The notes: generated by a model from the sequence alone, not told the origin. A stretch of 64,000 nt of DNA from Chrysogorgia sp. JL179-B06 (GCA_035772405.1 JAYKKM010000378.1:2618501-2682500); one strand, 5' to 3'; counted from the stretch's first letter, positions 8,165 through 15,657 are shown. Numbers and translations are program-made.

Positions 8165-9265
8165 TTATAGACTTTTCATATCACTCTCTGGAATCCAAGA
8201 GTTGTGTTTGTCATCATAACCAGCCCATTTGACCAGGACCATCTTTTTCTTATTCACCACTTTTCTCTTTAGAATTTTTTCTATACGATACGTAGCGTCT
8301 TCTGTTTTCTCTACGGCAGACATCTCTTCCTCGTAGAACTTCCCAATAACGTCCTCACCACTCTCATCACTAAGAACGTAGACGTTTGGATCTCCACGAA
8401 CTACCTTACTTACAGAGAAAATTTCCTCTGTGAAATTTGCTTCGTATCCTTTGGTGAATATACTTTTATATTTACTTATTCTCACCTTTTGTCCGAGTTT
8501 ATATTTTGGACGTGGAAACTCACCCACCTCACTACCGAAAAGTGTCATCCACACTTGACTCTCGTTGTCTTTTGTCACGTCTACAGGTTTCATGAGAATA
8601 CTACTATGTTTCGTAGTGTTGTAGCTTTTCGTGAGATTATCTAACACATCTATCCACGTGTGTGTTCCCTTACTGTAGAAATATTTCCACATGTTTGTTT
8701 TCAAAGTTCTGTTAAATCTCTCGACGACAGCAGCTTTCTTGTCAGACTTTGTCGAGAAATAGTCAACGTTGTGTTTTTTCAATAAGCTTTTAACACCAAC
8801 GTTATAAAATTCTAATCCTTCATCAAACTGTGCAAGTTTTGGATATATTCCAAATCTCACGTGAAACTGTCGTAGTAACTCGTCTACAGCTTTTGTCATG
8901 TTTTTTGTATCTTTACGGTACACAGGAATAGCGAAAGCGTAACGACTCAGAATCTCAACACATGTGAGTATCCAATAATAACCCTTGTTTTTGTTTTTGT
9001 GCTTTCCCATATCGACAAGATCCAGTTGAATTTGTTCACCGAGAGACGAGACCCATGTTTTTCGAAATTTGTGTCGTTTCACTATAGGCTTGTATCGTGT
9101 GTAAGTGTCTTGAGATTTCAACCACTCTTTCACGCTGCGCCTACTTATGGTCAAACCTTCTTCCAATGCTTTTTGATATAATTTCTCCATGCCTTGATAA
9201 CCAGTCACAGGGTTGTAGTATAAGTCTCGAAGACTCTGTTCTATGACAACATTTTGTTCTTCCAT
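8165..9265 (-). CDS. Retroviral-type integrase with chromodomain
   Basis: 366 residues. An N-terminal helical region (1-70) is followed by the DDE core: D82 in QLDLVDM, D148 in AQFDEG and E182 in VVERFNRTLK. A linker with SH3-like GQKVRISKYK near 256-265 leads to a C-terminal chromodomain (326-366, YRIEKIL, LVKWAGYDD, SWIPESDM). It is typical of Polinton integrases, which join the element's ends to target DNA with 6-bp staggering, matching the duplication seen here. The chromodomain probably steers insertion to modified chromatin (known for related elements; inferred here). All catalytic residues are present. Confidence 0.96.
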   Translation of the reverse strand: MEEQNVVIEQSLRDLYYNPVTGYQGMEKLYQKALEEGLTISRRSVKEWLKSQDTYTRYKPIVKRHKFRKTWVSSLGEQIQLDLVDMGKHKNKNKGYYWILTCVEILSRYAFAIPVYRKDTKNMTKAVDELLRQFHVRFGIYPKLAQFDEGLEFYNVGVKSLLKKHNVDYFSTKSDKKAAVVERFNRTLKTNMWKYFYSKGTHTWIDVLDNLTKSYNTTKHSSILMKPVDVTKDNESQVWMTLFGSEVGEFPRPKYKLGQKVRISKYKSIFTKGYEANFTEEIFSVSKVVRGDPNVYVLSDESGEDVIGKFYEEEMSAVEKTEDATYRIEKILKRKVVNKKKMVLVKWAGYDDKHNSWIPESDMKSL

Positions 9266-9271
9266 TTTTTA

Positions 9272-9931
9272 TTAATGAATGTTTATGTCAATCAAAACAC
9301 TTCCTACTTCGTCTATACCGCTTACATTTGTTGTGGTGTGAAAAGACAAGTTATTGTACGTACCACGACGTGTAGGAACACTAGACTCGACCGTTGGAAA
9401 ATGTAATACACTCCCACTTAGTGTAGACTCTGATGTGACAGGAAGAACTGCAATAACACTACTTTGTTTACCGCGTACGTCTATAGTCTCATCGACAAGC
9501 GTGTCGCAATGAATCTCTACAAACCTTAGACCTCTGTTGATGTCTATTCTACCAGGACTAACCTCCACTCCTTTTCCTATTATAGTGTCTGTTGGAAAAC
9601 CAAGTAACTCACCAAACTTGTATAGTTTAATAGGATGTTCTGTTTCTAGTGTACATGTATGATCGTACGTGTTGTGTGATAATGTTATTTTGATGTCTTT
9701 TTTGTCCGTGAAAAAAGTCACGAGACTTTCAAAAGACCAGTAACCTTCAGGTATCGTATGTTTTTGTGAGTTGTACTGAATAACGTCGTTGTAATCTTTA
9801 ATTACATTTTTGTAATCCCAAAACACACTTGCTGACTTTACGACGAGAGTTGAGTTCTTTAGGAGCACTAAACTCCTATCCAACGTGACTGTTTTCTTAC
9901 TATTTTCAATAAACACTATTAGTTTCTTCAT
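9272..9931 (-). CDS. Probable minor capsid (penton) protein, single jelly roll
   Basis: 219 residues, mostly predicted strands with no membrane segment. The C-terminal half has a GLRFVEIHCD strand, a VIAVLPV strand, and a final VGSVLIDINIH strand reached after NNLSFHT. This arrangement resembles the minor capsid proteins of Polintons, which form pentameric vertices. Size and pairing with a major capsid gene agree. It is transcribed divergently from the 456-residue gene across 21 bp. A truncated copy of its first 72 codons sits at 5878-6117. The assignment is by fold-like pattern and context, not a searched match. Confidence 0.65.
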   Translation of the reverse strand: MKKLIVFIENSKKTVTLDRSLVLLKNSTLVVKSASVFWDYKNVIKDYNDVIQYNSQKHTIPEGYWSFESLVTFFTDKKDIKITLSHNTYDHTCTLETEHPIKLYKFGELLGFPTDTIIGKGVEVSPGRIDINRGLRFVEIHCDTLVDETIDVRGKQSSVIAVLPVTSESTLSGSVLHFPTVESSVPTRRGTYNNLSFHTTTNVSGIDEVGSVLIDINIH

Positions 9932-10257
9932 TTTATTTATACTACAAATAAAATGATACGAGCCTATTACGGTGAAAACTATGACAAGGCAATAAAAAAT
10001 TCTGAGATTGCTATTCAGAAAGCAAAGTCAGATCTCCTGAAGAAATATCCGTATGCAACGCTAAGTAAGTTTGAGTTTGATCCAGTTCAAACACAACAAG
10101 GTGATGTAACAAGAGTAGACATCTATTTTCGAAACAACAACATACTCTCGACTGACATTACCAGCACCACCTTCAAGAACGATCAAAGTATGTGGAAATG
10201 GTTACACAACAACACACCTTTCCCGAGAATATGGAATAGTGGTGGTACAGTACAAAA
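9716..10257 (+). repeat. Source copy of the 542-bp inverted duplication
   Basis: Spans the starts of the minor capsid gene and the 456-residue gene with their shared promoter. Its reverse complement interrupts the major capsid gene at 5552-6093. Both genes continue intact beyond this copy, which marks it as the original. Confidence 0.93.
9932..9952. promoter_or_regulatory. Divergent promoter of minor capsid and 456-residue genes
   Basis: Only 21 bases, almost pure A/T with one TATAAATAAA box, separate two outward-facing ATGs. Both 5' leaders must therefore be extremely short, as in the element's other genes. Confidence 0.6.
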
Positions 10258-11323
10258 ACTCATACACACGGAGAGAGCCGGCACGTCTAACGTAACCTAT
10301 CCACCGTACATACTCAACTATCAAGTCAACGACTTCATCATCTACGTTGACGACAAGAACCACTTCAAGTCTAACCTACCGAAGATAGTGATAGACACGA
10401 AAAAGTACTATCAGGATGGACCAGACGGGAGTATGATCAGTGCAGTGTGGACGTTATCGAAGAGTTACTATCAGGCTATTGCAGCGATGTACATAGCCAC
10501 GTATAGGTCGGGAGTGTCGTTACAAAACCTAACACCAAATTCTGACATTCCAAAACAAATCACAAGTCTCATGCGGTTTCACGTGTATTTCACGATGAGA
10601 AGAGTGATGTTCCGTCTTGACAAAAGTGGGGCTGACATTGCCGACATTTTGAGATTATACATTCCAGATTGGAGAGTGTTAAGGAGTCATCTCCCTCTAG
10701 GCGGTAATTGGGTAAGTATTATCAAAGACTTGCAAGGAGACTATAAGCGTTATTGTCCAAGAGCGAGTGATGGTATCACAGAGTTAGGTCAGGAACTCTT
10801 AAACCAGTCAATAGAAGTCTACATCTACGCATTACTAGGTGCACAAGCAAAGTCTAGACAAAGTATTGTAGGTGGTCGTGCTAGTACACGTGAAGTACAA
10901 CAAGTTTTTAGAAACATCGTAGAAGATGCTGTCGTGCAATATTCACCAAGTACGTGGATTAATCTGATGAATAGGGCGATCAAAGACACGAACGTTAAGT
11001 TAGACATGGCTGTCACTCCGAACACGTGGCTCATTCCACGAAGTATGGTTTTGTTAAAAACACCTATTCCAGGATATAATAACTTACTAAGAGAGTCGTC
11101 AGAGACAAATATGACGTTCGGATTCAATAGTGAACTTAACTTTAAAAGTGTGAAAAAAGACAAGAAAATTCACACTGACGGAGGTGAACATCTAGAAACA
11201 CTAGACACTTCATCGTCTGAGAAAACTAAAAAAAGTACACCACCACCACCTGAGAAAAGTAATATTATGTTATCTGTAGCATTAGTAGCAACGGGAATGT
11301 TAGTAAGTAAATTTGTGTTGTAA
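9953..11323 (+). CDS. Unassigned structural-type protein with C-terminal membrane anchor
   Basis: 456 residues, not recognised. The N-terminal 101 residues are also found, copied, on the chimeric capsid frame at 4618-5856. The body (100-395) mixes helices and strands with aromatic-rich segments (YYQAIAAMYIATY near 180). A polar linker with a PPPP run near 425 precedes a hydrophobic C-terminal segment (about 432-454), suggesting tail-anchoring. First of three tightly packed plus-strand genes (gaps of 8 and 3 bases). Given its position beside capsid genes, a virion protein is plausible. It has no known catalytic motif, and the expected adenain-like protease residues are not evident. Confidence 0.8.
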   Translation: MIRAYYGENYDKAIKNSEIAIQKAKSDLLKKYPYATLSKFEFDPVQTQQGDVTRVDIYFRNNNILSTDITSTTFKNDQSMWKWLHNNTPFPRIWNSGGTVQKLIHTERAGTSNVTYPPYILNYQVNDFIIYVDDKNHFKSNLPKIVIDTKKYYQDGPDGSMISAVWTLSKSYYQAIAAMYIATYRSGVSLQNLTPNSDIPKQITSLMRFHVYFTMRRVMFRLDKSGADIADILRLYIPDWRVLRSHLPLGGNWVSIIKDLQGDYKRYCPRASDGITELGQELLNQSIEVYIYALLGAQAKSRQSIVGGRASTREVQQVFRNIVEDAVVQYSPSTWINLMNRAIKDTNVKLDMAVTPNTWLIPRSMVLLKTPIPGYNNLLRESSETNMTFGFNSELNFKSVKKDKKIHTDGGEHLETLDTSSSEKTKKSTPPPPEKSNIMLSVALVATGMLVSKFVL

Positions 11324-11331
11324 AATAAAAC

Positions 11332-12066
11332 ATGAGTCTACATTGTGGATACGACAAAGGTAATACTTTGCCAAAGGAAGAAAAAGAACCCTTCACAACT
11401 GTTTTCAACATCAACGTGTCTAATGCGGTGATCACACCTCACACGGGTAAGAGTAGAGTGACAAAAGTGAAAGACGGAGATTCCTATTTTCACCAAGATG
11501 TCTACAGTAAAAGTCCCTCGGTTGGGGATGGTTTCCTTAGAAATCTAAGAAGGACCACGATGTTATTTAAATGTCCTCAGATGACTTATATCAACACGAG
11601 CGTCTTCGTTGTTTTCAAACTACTGCATATACAAACACAAGGAGATTGGGGTTACATTATTGGTAATGATAACGGAGGTTACGACAAGTTTGTTGCCTAC
11701 AAGTCAAATACAAACAACAAGTTAGTTTACGGTGGTGGACATCCACCGAACGAGTACGAGTGTACAATTCCGTCGAGTATCGTTACATCTGAAAAACACT
11801 TGATATCGTGTCATTGGTTAATGACTGGAAGTCATCTACGCGTGAACGATATAAAACTAACTGACTCGGAATTCACGGCGAACACTAAAACCAATGGAGC
11901 CTCGTTTGGATCTATATTTGTGAATGAAAGGTTCTTATTCACAGATGGTTTTTACAAACCTATCTCAGGTGATATATATGGTCTAAAGATTGTGAGTGGA
12001 TTTCTAGAACCAGACGATATTTCGAGACTGAACAAGAGCATGATGTTGGAATATAATATAAAATAA
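11332..12066 (+). CDS. LamG/concanavalin A-like lectin domain protein
   Basis: 244 residues. After a polar N-terminus beginning MSLHCGY, residues 90-240 read like a LamG-type jelly-roll sandwich: FVVFKLLHI, a WGYIIGND strand, FVAYKS, HLISCHW, LRVNDIKL, and a closing IYGLKIVSG strand before EPDDISRL. Such domains bind glycans or proteins and form receptor-binding parts of viral fibres. The role as an attachment protein is an inference. It starts 8 bases after the 456-residue gene and 3 bases before the next gene. That gene's product also begins MSxHxGY, hinting at a shared capsid-docking N-terminus. Confidence 0.7.
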   Translation: MSLHCGYDKGNTLPKEEKEPFTTVFNINVSNAVITPHTGKSRVTKVKDGDSYFHQDVYSKSPSVGDGFLRNLRRTTMLFKCPQMTYINTSVFVVFKLLHIQTQGDWGYIIGNDNGGYDKFVAYKSNTNNKLVYGGGHPPNEYECTIPSSIVTSEKHLISCHWLMTGSHLRVNDIKLTDSEFTANTKTNGASFGSIFVNERFLFTDGFYKPISGDIYGLKIVSGFLEPDDISRLNKSMMLEYNIK

Positions 12067-12069
12067 AAC

Positions 12070-12558
12070 ATGAGCATACACGTTGGATACGGTGTAAAAA
12101 CTGAAGACAAGATTGCAAGTGTTCTAAAATACTCACTCGAGTTTCCAAAAGCATCCTTGAACACAGCAATGTACCCTGTGCGAGACACAGGCGGTTACCG
12201 ATATATCTCTACAATAGACTTTACGCAAGACACACAACTCACACTCATGACACACTCGTTTAGCACAGACTCTGGGAAAGACATGACAGACGGCGAGATA
12301 ATGTATTCTATCGAGGTCATGAATAGGCAAGGACACTCGAGTTATTTTAATCTTGGACCAGTAAGTGTAAAGGACTCAAAAGTCAAAAAGAAAGGAATTA
12401 GATTCAACGTACTCTCACTCGACAAAACGTACACGCTGTCCAAAATAACAAAGATACTCCGCATATCAGAATATGTCCTATTCTCTGTTTACTTCACACA
12501 ATCCTCAGGTATACTGTCTGAAGACACGTCTATGATAGACTTGTTAATAAGAGTTTGA
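12070..12558 (+). CDS. Unassigned beta-rich protein sharing the MSxHxGY start
   Basis: 162 residues, not recognised. It begins MSIHVGYG, close to the MSLHCGYD of the preceding lectin-like protein, though the remainder is unrelated by eye. It is dominated by alternating hydrophobic/polar strands (STIDFTQDTQLTLM, YVLFSVYFTQ) with no membrane segment, as in fibre or capsid decoration proteins. Its AAAATAAAAC leader overlaps the end of the upstream gene. Last gene of the plus block that ends at the hairpin 12567-12592. A surface spike partner of the lectin is a guess. Confidence 0.7.
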   Translation: MSIHVGYGVKTEDKIASVLKYSLEFPKASLNTAMYPVRDTGGYRYISTIDFTQDTQLTLMTHSFSTDSGKDMTDGEIMYSIEVMNRQGHSSYFNLGPVSVKDSKVKKKGIRFNVLSLDKTYTLSKITKILRISEYVLFSVYFTQSSGILSEDTSMIDLLIRV

Positions 12559-12566
12559 TTTTTTTT

Positions 12567-12592
12567 TTTTGTAGCCAACTCTGGTTACAAAA
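12567..12592. terminator. Hairpin between convergent genes
   Basis: 11-bp stem TTTTGTAGCCA / TGGTTACAAAA with one G-T pair and a 4-base loop. It ends the plus-strand block and faces the minus-strand gene at 12604-12996. Confidence 0.55.
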
Positions 12593-12603
12593 GAGTAGAC
12601 GAA

Positions 12604-12996
12604 CTAGTTTTTCAGATTCTCCAAGTCAGGATAGATAGAAGGTGGTGCAGATGGATCTTCGACGACGCGTGCTTTGACTTGGTTCACAAACAGGAGTACA
12701 TCTGTGTCTTTGTCTGCTTTTTTGATAATTTTGTTATTACTTTTAACAGACTTGAACCTCTTGAGTGTATGTTTGATGCCTTCTGAACCTGACAACACGG
12801 TGGCTGCTCCAATGGTGATAGCTCCTGTGATTGGATTTGGAACGAGGATGGTTGTGATTATTCCACCAACAAGTACAACTGCGGTGATAACCACTTTCAC
12901 AACAGCTTTCACTTTGAGACGTAGCATCTTCTTCTTTGAATTTTGTAAATCTTTCTTCACGGTGAGACTTAACTCTTCTAAGTTTTGAGTGAACAT
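12604..12996 (-). CDS. Small membrane protein with PSAP and YPDL late-domain motifs
   Basis: 130 residues. A lysine-rich N-terminus is followed by a strongly hydrophobic region (about 31-52) and a second one (55-70), a basic segment, then a proline-rich C-terminus. The tail holds PSAP (115-118) and YPDL (122-125). Known: P(T/S)AP recruits TSG101 and YPxL recruits ALIX, and enveloped viruses use both to enlist ESCRT for budding. The two motifs eight residues apart at a free C-terminus next to membrane segments are unlikely to be accidental, but short motifs do arise by chance. Inference: a membrane protein linking this element to ESCRT. Confidence 0.75.
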   Translation of the reverse strand: MFTQNLEELSLTVKKDLQNSKKKMLRLKVKAVVKVVITAVVLVGGIITTILVPNPITGAITIGAATVLSGSEGIKHTLKRFKSVKSNNKIIKKADKDTDVLLFVNQVKARVVEDPSAPPSIYPDLENLKN

Positions 12997-13017
12997 TCCC
13001 TTTATTAATATAAAAAG

Positions 13018-13043
13018 TTTTGTAATGAGTGATCATTACAAAA
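13018..13043 (-). terminator. Hairpin after the 74-residue membrane gene
   Basis: Perfect 11-bp stem TTTTGTAATGA / TCATTACAAAA with a 4-base loop, just past the stop of the gene at 13058-13282 and upstream of the next minus-strand start. Confidence 0.55.
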
Positions 13044-13057
13044 GTATATATACGAAC

Positions 13058-13282
13058 TCACTTGAAAGGATCGTCAGGAATAAGTTTCTTTTGTTGTGCA
13101 TATTTCACAGCTACAGTTCCAGCAGTCACTGCGACTGCGAGTTTCAACGTTCCAACTAGACTACTTGGTGTACCTAGAGATTCTCCAAAAACTTTCTTTG
13201 ATACCATACTAACACCAACTGCAGCAGCGACGTAGAGTAACGTGTCGTACACTTCATTCATGATTACTTTGCGATCTGTCAT
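13058..13282 (-). CDS. Small protein with two hydrophobic segments
   Basis: 74 residues from the ATG (MTDRKV) that follows CCACTATAATAAAAGG, the element's promoter box. The frame is open further upstream, but that part is antisense to the neighbouring gene, so the short start is preferred. Two hydrophobic stretches (about 12-26 and 42-58, rich in Ala, Val and Gly) suggest a small two-pass membrane protein. The tail ends IPDDPFK. Function unknown; it sits in a cluster of small membrane proteins. Confidence 0.7.
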   Translation of the reverse strand: MTDRKVIMNEVYDTLLYVAAAVGVSMVSKKVFGESLGTPSSLVGTLKLAVAVTAGTVAVKYAQQKKLIPDDPFK

Positions 13283-13307
13283 CCTTTTATTATAGTGGTT
13301 TTTTTTT

Positions 13308-13628
13308 TTAGTAAAAACTCTCAAGGGTAGAGACTGGTTTAGGAGTTGGTGGAGTCTCCACCTCATCTTGAGATTTGTCTTGAGATTTGTCTTGTTTGTA
13401 CGCGTAGTATAGCGCACCAACACCTGTGATAGCACCAATCGTTCCGATAACGTATCCAAAATTAAAACTACTACTTTGTTCACTTTGTTCACACTGTTCA
13501 CTTTGTTCAACTCTCTCACGAGCTTTTTTCTCTTTTGCTTCTTTACTGATCGCAGCAAGTCTTTTACCTGCCTCTACTTTTCTAGGATCTTTTATTTTCA
13601 CCGGATTGTTATTTGTTATGGTTTCCAT
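13308..13628 (-). CDS. Small single-pass membrane protein
   Basis: 106 residues. A basic, helical N-terminal half (KEAKEKKARERVEQ) and a short SEQ-rich repeat precede one hydrophobic segment (about 56-76, VIGTIGAITGVGALYYAY), then a polar tail with KSQDKSQDE and PPTPKP. It looks like a type I or II single-pass protein. No family recognised. It lies between the 74-residue membrane gene and the central 64-bp repeat array. Confidence 0.7.
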   Translation of the reverse strand: METITNNNPVKIKDPRKVEAGKRLAAISKEAKEKKARERVEQSEQCEQSEQSSSFNFGYVIGTIGAITGVGALYYAYKQDKSQDKSQDEVETPPTPKPVSTLESFY

Positions 13629-13639
13629 CTTTATCTAAC

Positions 13640-13900
13640 ACTTTACTCAAAGTTTACTCAAAGTTTACTCAAAGTTTTTCTCAGACACTTCTAAGTAAAA
13701 AAGCAGTAAAACCAAGTCTACTCAAAGTTTACTCAAAGTTTTTCTCAGACACTTCTAAGTAAAAAAGCAGTAAAACCAAGTCTACTCAAAGTTTACTCAA
13801 AGTTTTTCTCAGACACTTCTAAGTAAAAAAGCAGTAAAACCAAGTCTACTCAAAGTTTCCTCAAAGTTTACTCAAAGTTTCCTCAAAGTTTACTCAAGAG
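13640..13900. repeat. Central tandem repeat (64-bp units made of ACTCAAAGTTT)
   Basis: Three 64-bp units share a CAGACACTTCTAAGTAAAAA segment and are embedded in a longer run of 11-bp ACTCAAAGTTT subunits. It is the largest non-coding gap inside the Polinton. It has no open frame of note. It could be an origin, enhancer or recombination site. Confidence 0.85.
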
Positions 13901-14089
13901 TTACTTCTTGCCCTGAAACATGACACCTTGTTGACTTTTAAAATATTTATTCTCAAACTCCAGAGTTTTTATTTTCTCTATGCGAAACTTTGCGTACTCC
14001 TCTAACTCTACGATCTTTTTCTCAAGTTTGAGAACTCTAATCGTGCACTCTTCTAAACGTGATTGATGTGATCGTGCTCCTGTAAACAT
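13901..14089 (-). CDS. Small coiled-coil protein
   Basis: 62 residues; most of it (12-50) is a leucine/isoleucine heptad pattern with alternating charges (LEKKIVELEEYAKFRIEKIKTL split over two turns), so a short coiled coil is likely. The ATG directly follows GTTATAATAA, the element's promoter box, which supports expression. Function unknown. Confidence 0.65.
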   Translation of the reverse strand: MFTGARSHQSRLEECTIRVLKLEKKIVELEEYAKFRIEKIKTLEFENKYFKSQQGVMFQGKK

Positions 14090-14123
14090 TTATTATAACT
14101 ACAAAAACATATAAAATAAAGAA

Positions 14124-14525
14124 ATGACGACCATGATGGCAGGAGGATTATTTAATGCGCTCGCATTTGCAGGTGCTGGTTTCCTATTCAAAAGTCTAGA
14201 CGGAAACAAATATGGTGAGGAAATGAAACGTCATAACCTTGCAGTAGAAAAACTCGCACGAGAGAAAGAAAAGTGGAATGAAGAAGAGATTGAACATCGC
14301 GATAAACTCGCAAGACTACGCCTTGCTTTGTCGGATGCTAACCGCAATATAAACGACACGAACGCAGCTCTTGACTTACTGAGCGCGACATTTCGCAAAA
14401 AACCGCAATTACGTGATTACTACACACCGTCGTCAGAGATGCAAGACTATCTGTCGATAACAGAGGGAGTGATGTTCGTAGGCGTGGGATGGGTTGGATA
14501 TAAGACTTACAATTACATTTCTTAA
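14124..14525 (+). CDS. Conserved Polinton-type virion protein with hydrophobic ends
   Basis: 133 residues: a glycine/alanine-rich hydrophobic N-terminus (about 5-24, LFNALAFAGAGFLF), a long charged helix (30-95, KRHNLAVEKLAREKEKW), a short tyrosine-proline segment (DYYTP), and a hydrophobic C-terminus (about 113-127). I recall similar small proteins (N-terminal NALAF-like segment plus RHNLALEKL-like helix) in other Polintons and related viruses, where the role is unproven but probably structural. It starts the plus-strand replication block and is divergent from the coiled-coil gene across 34 bp. Confidence 0.75.
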   Translation: MTTMMAGGLFNALAFAGAGFLFKSLDGNKYGEEMKRHNLAVEKLAREKEKWNEEEIEHRDKLARLRLALSDANRNINDTNAALDLLSATFRKKPQLRDYYTPSSEMQDYLSITEGVMFVGVGWVGYKTYNYIS

Positions 14526-14554
14526 ATCGATATTTGTTTAAAGAGAAACGACAT

Positions 14555-14564
14555 TATAATAAAG
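14555..14564 (+). promoter_or_regulatory. TATAATAAAG box before the candidate ssDNA-binding gene
   Basis: TATAATAAAG, then GAGAG/ATG 4 bases later. The same box precedes 15244 and 16102, and on minus 6379, 13282 and 14089. The bases just upstream (14527-14545, ATCGATATTTGTTTAAAGA) recur at 15672. Confidence 0.65.
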
Positions 14565-14568
14565 AGAG

Positions 14569-15066
14569 ATGAATATTGAAGTTGGAAAGTGTGTGTTTAA
14601 CAAGAAGTACGGTAATGCTACAGTGAGCATCACGATGGAACCTATCTTGTTCAAGGATGTTTTCACGTTCGGTGTTCAAGAAAGTAAATTTGACAAAAAG
14701 AAATTCACAGCTGCGTTGGTTCTTAGTGAAGAGCAGTTGGAGATGTTAGAAAAAATGAGTGACAAGATTTTGAAAGGTCTCATAGACAAAGACATTGTCG
14801 TGACTGAAGTGAAGAGTGGCCTGTACAACGACAAGGTGTACGTCAAAGCAGATCCAGATTTGTTCACGGCGTACAAAGAGAATGATGATGAAATAGAGTT
14901 TAGCGCGTTGACCAAACTCAAAAAGTTCAAAGTGAATGCTGCTGTTGATATAAGCAGTGTTTTCGTCAAAGATGAGATTGCTCATCTACAGTTATACTTT
15001 CACGAGATAGTGATTCTAAACGAGAAGAAGGAGAAGAAAGTGAAACGTAAACGTGTTGCTTTCTAA
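14569..15066 (+). CDS. Candidate single-stranded DNA-binding protein (OB-fold-like)
   Basis: 165 residues. Strand-rich N-terminal half (ATVSITMEPILFKDVF), the segment KKFTAALVLSEEQL, a central helix, then a strand-rich half ending with LQLYFHEIVI and a basic tail KVKRKRVAF. The order resembles small OB-fold replication proteins of phages and viruses, and the gene lies in the polymerase block; the assignment is by pattern only. A perfect hairpin follows 10 bases after the stop. It could instead be an unrelated beta-rich protein. Confidence 0.55.
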   Translation: MNIEVGKCVFNKKYGNATVSITMEPILFKDVFTFGVQESKFDKKKFTAALVLSEEQLEMLEKMSDKILKGLIDKDIVVTEVKSGLYNDKVYVKADPDLFTAYKENDDEIEFSALTKLKKFKVNAAVDISSVFVKDEIAHLQLYFHEIVILNEKKEKKVKRKRVAF

Positions 15067-15076
15067 ATTAATCATT

Positions 15077-15100
15077 TTTCCAAACAGAGATGTTTGGAAA
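15077..15100 (+). terminator. Hairpin after the candidate ssDNA-binding gene
   Basis: Perfect 10-bp stem TTTCCAAACA / TGTTTGGAAA with loop GAGA. Confidence 0.6.
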
Positions 15101-15106
15101 CAATAA

Positions 15107-15223
15107 ATGAACACTGTTATTTACATAGTGAGTGAACTTGTGAACTATTACTTCCCTAGAGAGCTCACTCTTGAAGAGGAGTGGGAGAAAATTCTCGACC
15201 TCTTATCCGAAAAACGAACTTAA
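15107..15223 (+). CDS. 38-residue small protein
   Basis: ATG preceded by CAATAA, 38 codons then TAA. Short hydrophobic start (NTVIYIVSELV), then an acidic amphipathic helix (LEEEWEKILDLL). It fits between a hairpin and the next promoter box without overlap, which favours a real gene. Function unknown; short length keeps confidence modest. Confidence 0.45.
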   Translation: MNTVIYIVSELVNYYFPRELTLEEEWEKILDLLSEKRT

Positions 15224-15229
15224 ACGTAT

Positions 15230-15239
15230 TATAATAAAG
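15230..15239 (+). promoter_or_regulatory. TATAATAAAG box before the SAP/AT-hook-like gene
   Basis: Same TATAATAAAG-AGAG-ATG layout as at 14555, with the identical 14-base run from the box through the linker. Confidence 0.65.
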
Positions 15240-15243
15240 AGAG

Positions 15244-15657
15244 ATGACGCGACCAAAAGGATCACTCAATAAAATTCAAAAACCAAAAGTTAAGTATGTG
15301 AGAAAACAAAAAACAAAAATAGAAAAAGAGGATCATCAATCTCTTAAAGATCTAAAAGCTATTGCAAAAGAACGAGGAGTTAAACTAAAATGTAATGCAA
15401 GTCATAGTGAAGTGAGAGAAACGCTAGATTTGAAACCTATAGAGTTACCAAAGAGGTACGATCACTGCAAGTGTGGGAAACCAGCTCAAATTGTCATTAA
15501 AACAAACGTGACTACGGGAGAAGAAACGAAATTCAAAAGTATATTTGAATTAGCAAACAGTGTTAACATGTTCGCAGGATCTATTACTTATCGTATAAAA
15601 AATGGAAAAAGTCTCGTATTTGATGGAGCTACATACGTGTTTCGTAAAGAATCGTGA
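15244..15657 (+). CDS. DNA-binding protein: AT-hook, SAP-like and NUMOD-like segments
   Basis: 137 residues. The N-terminal TRPKGSLNK resembles an AT-hook. Residues 33-60 (LKDLKAIAKERGVKL, then VRETL) resemble a SAP helix-extension-helix. C76-x-C78 follows. The C-terminal part (KFKSIFELANSV, SITYRIKNGKSL, GATYVFRK) resembles the NUMOD/IENR helix-turn-helix found beside homing endonucleases. A DNA-binding role is therefore likely; partner and target are unknown. It has no nuclease motif of its own, so it could be a remnant of, or accessory to, a homing-type enzyme such as the GIY-YIG protein. Confidence 0.6.
   Translation: MTRPKGSLNKIQKPKVKYVRKQKTKIEKEDHQSLKDLKAIAKERGVKLKCNASHSEVRETLDLKPIELPKRYDHCKCGKPAQIVIKTNVTTGEETKFKSIFELANSVNMFAGSITYRIKNGKSLVFDGATYVFRKES

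Noticed and set aside
13058..13558. A 166-codon minus-strand frame with a far-upstream start
   Set aside because: Its first half is the wrong-frame shadow of the 106-residue gene at 13308-13628. The promoter box and ATG at 13282 support a 74-residue protein.
13640..13900. CRISPR-like array in the Polinton centre
   Set aside because: Units are head-to-tail with no unique spacers and are built of 11-bp subunits; it is a tandem repeat in an animal element.
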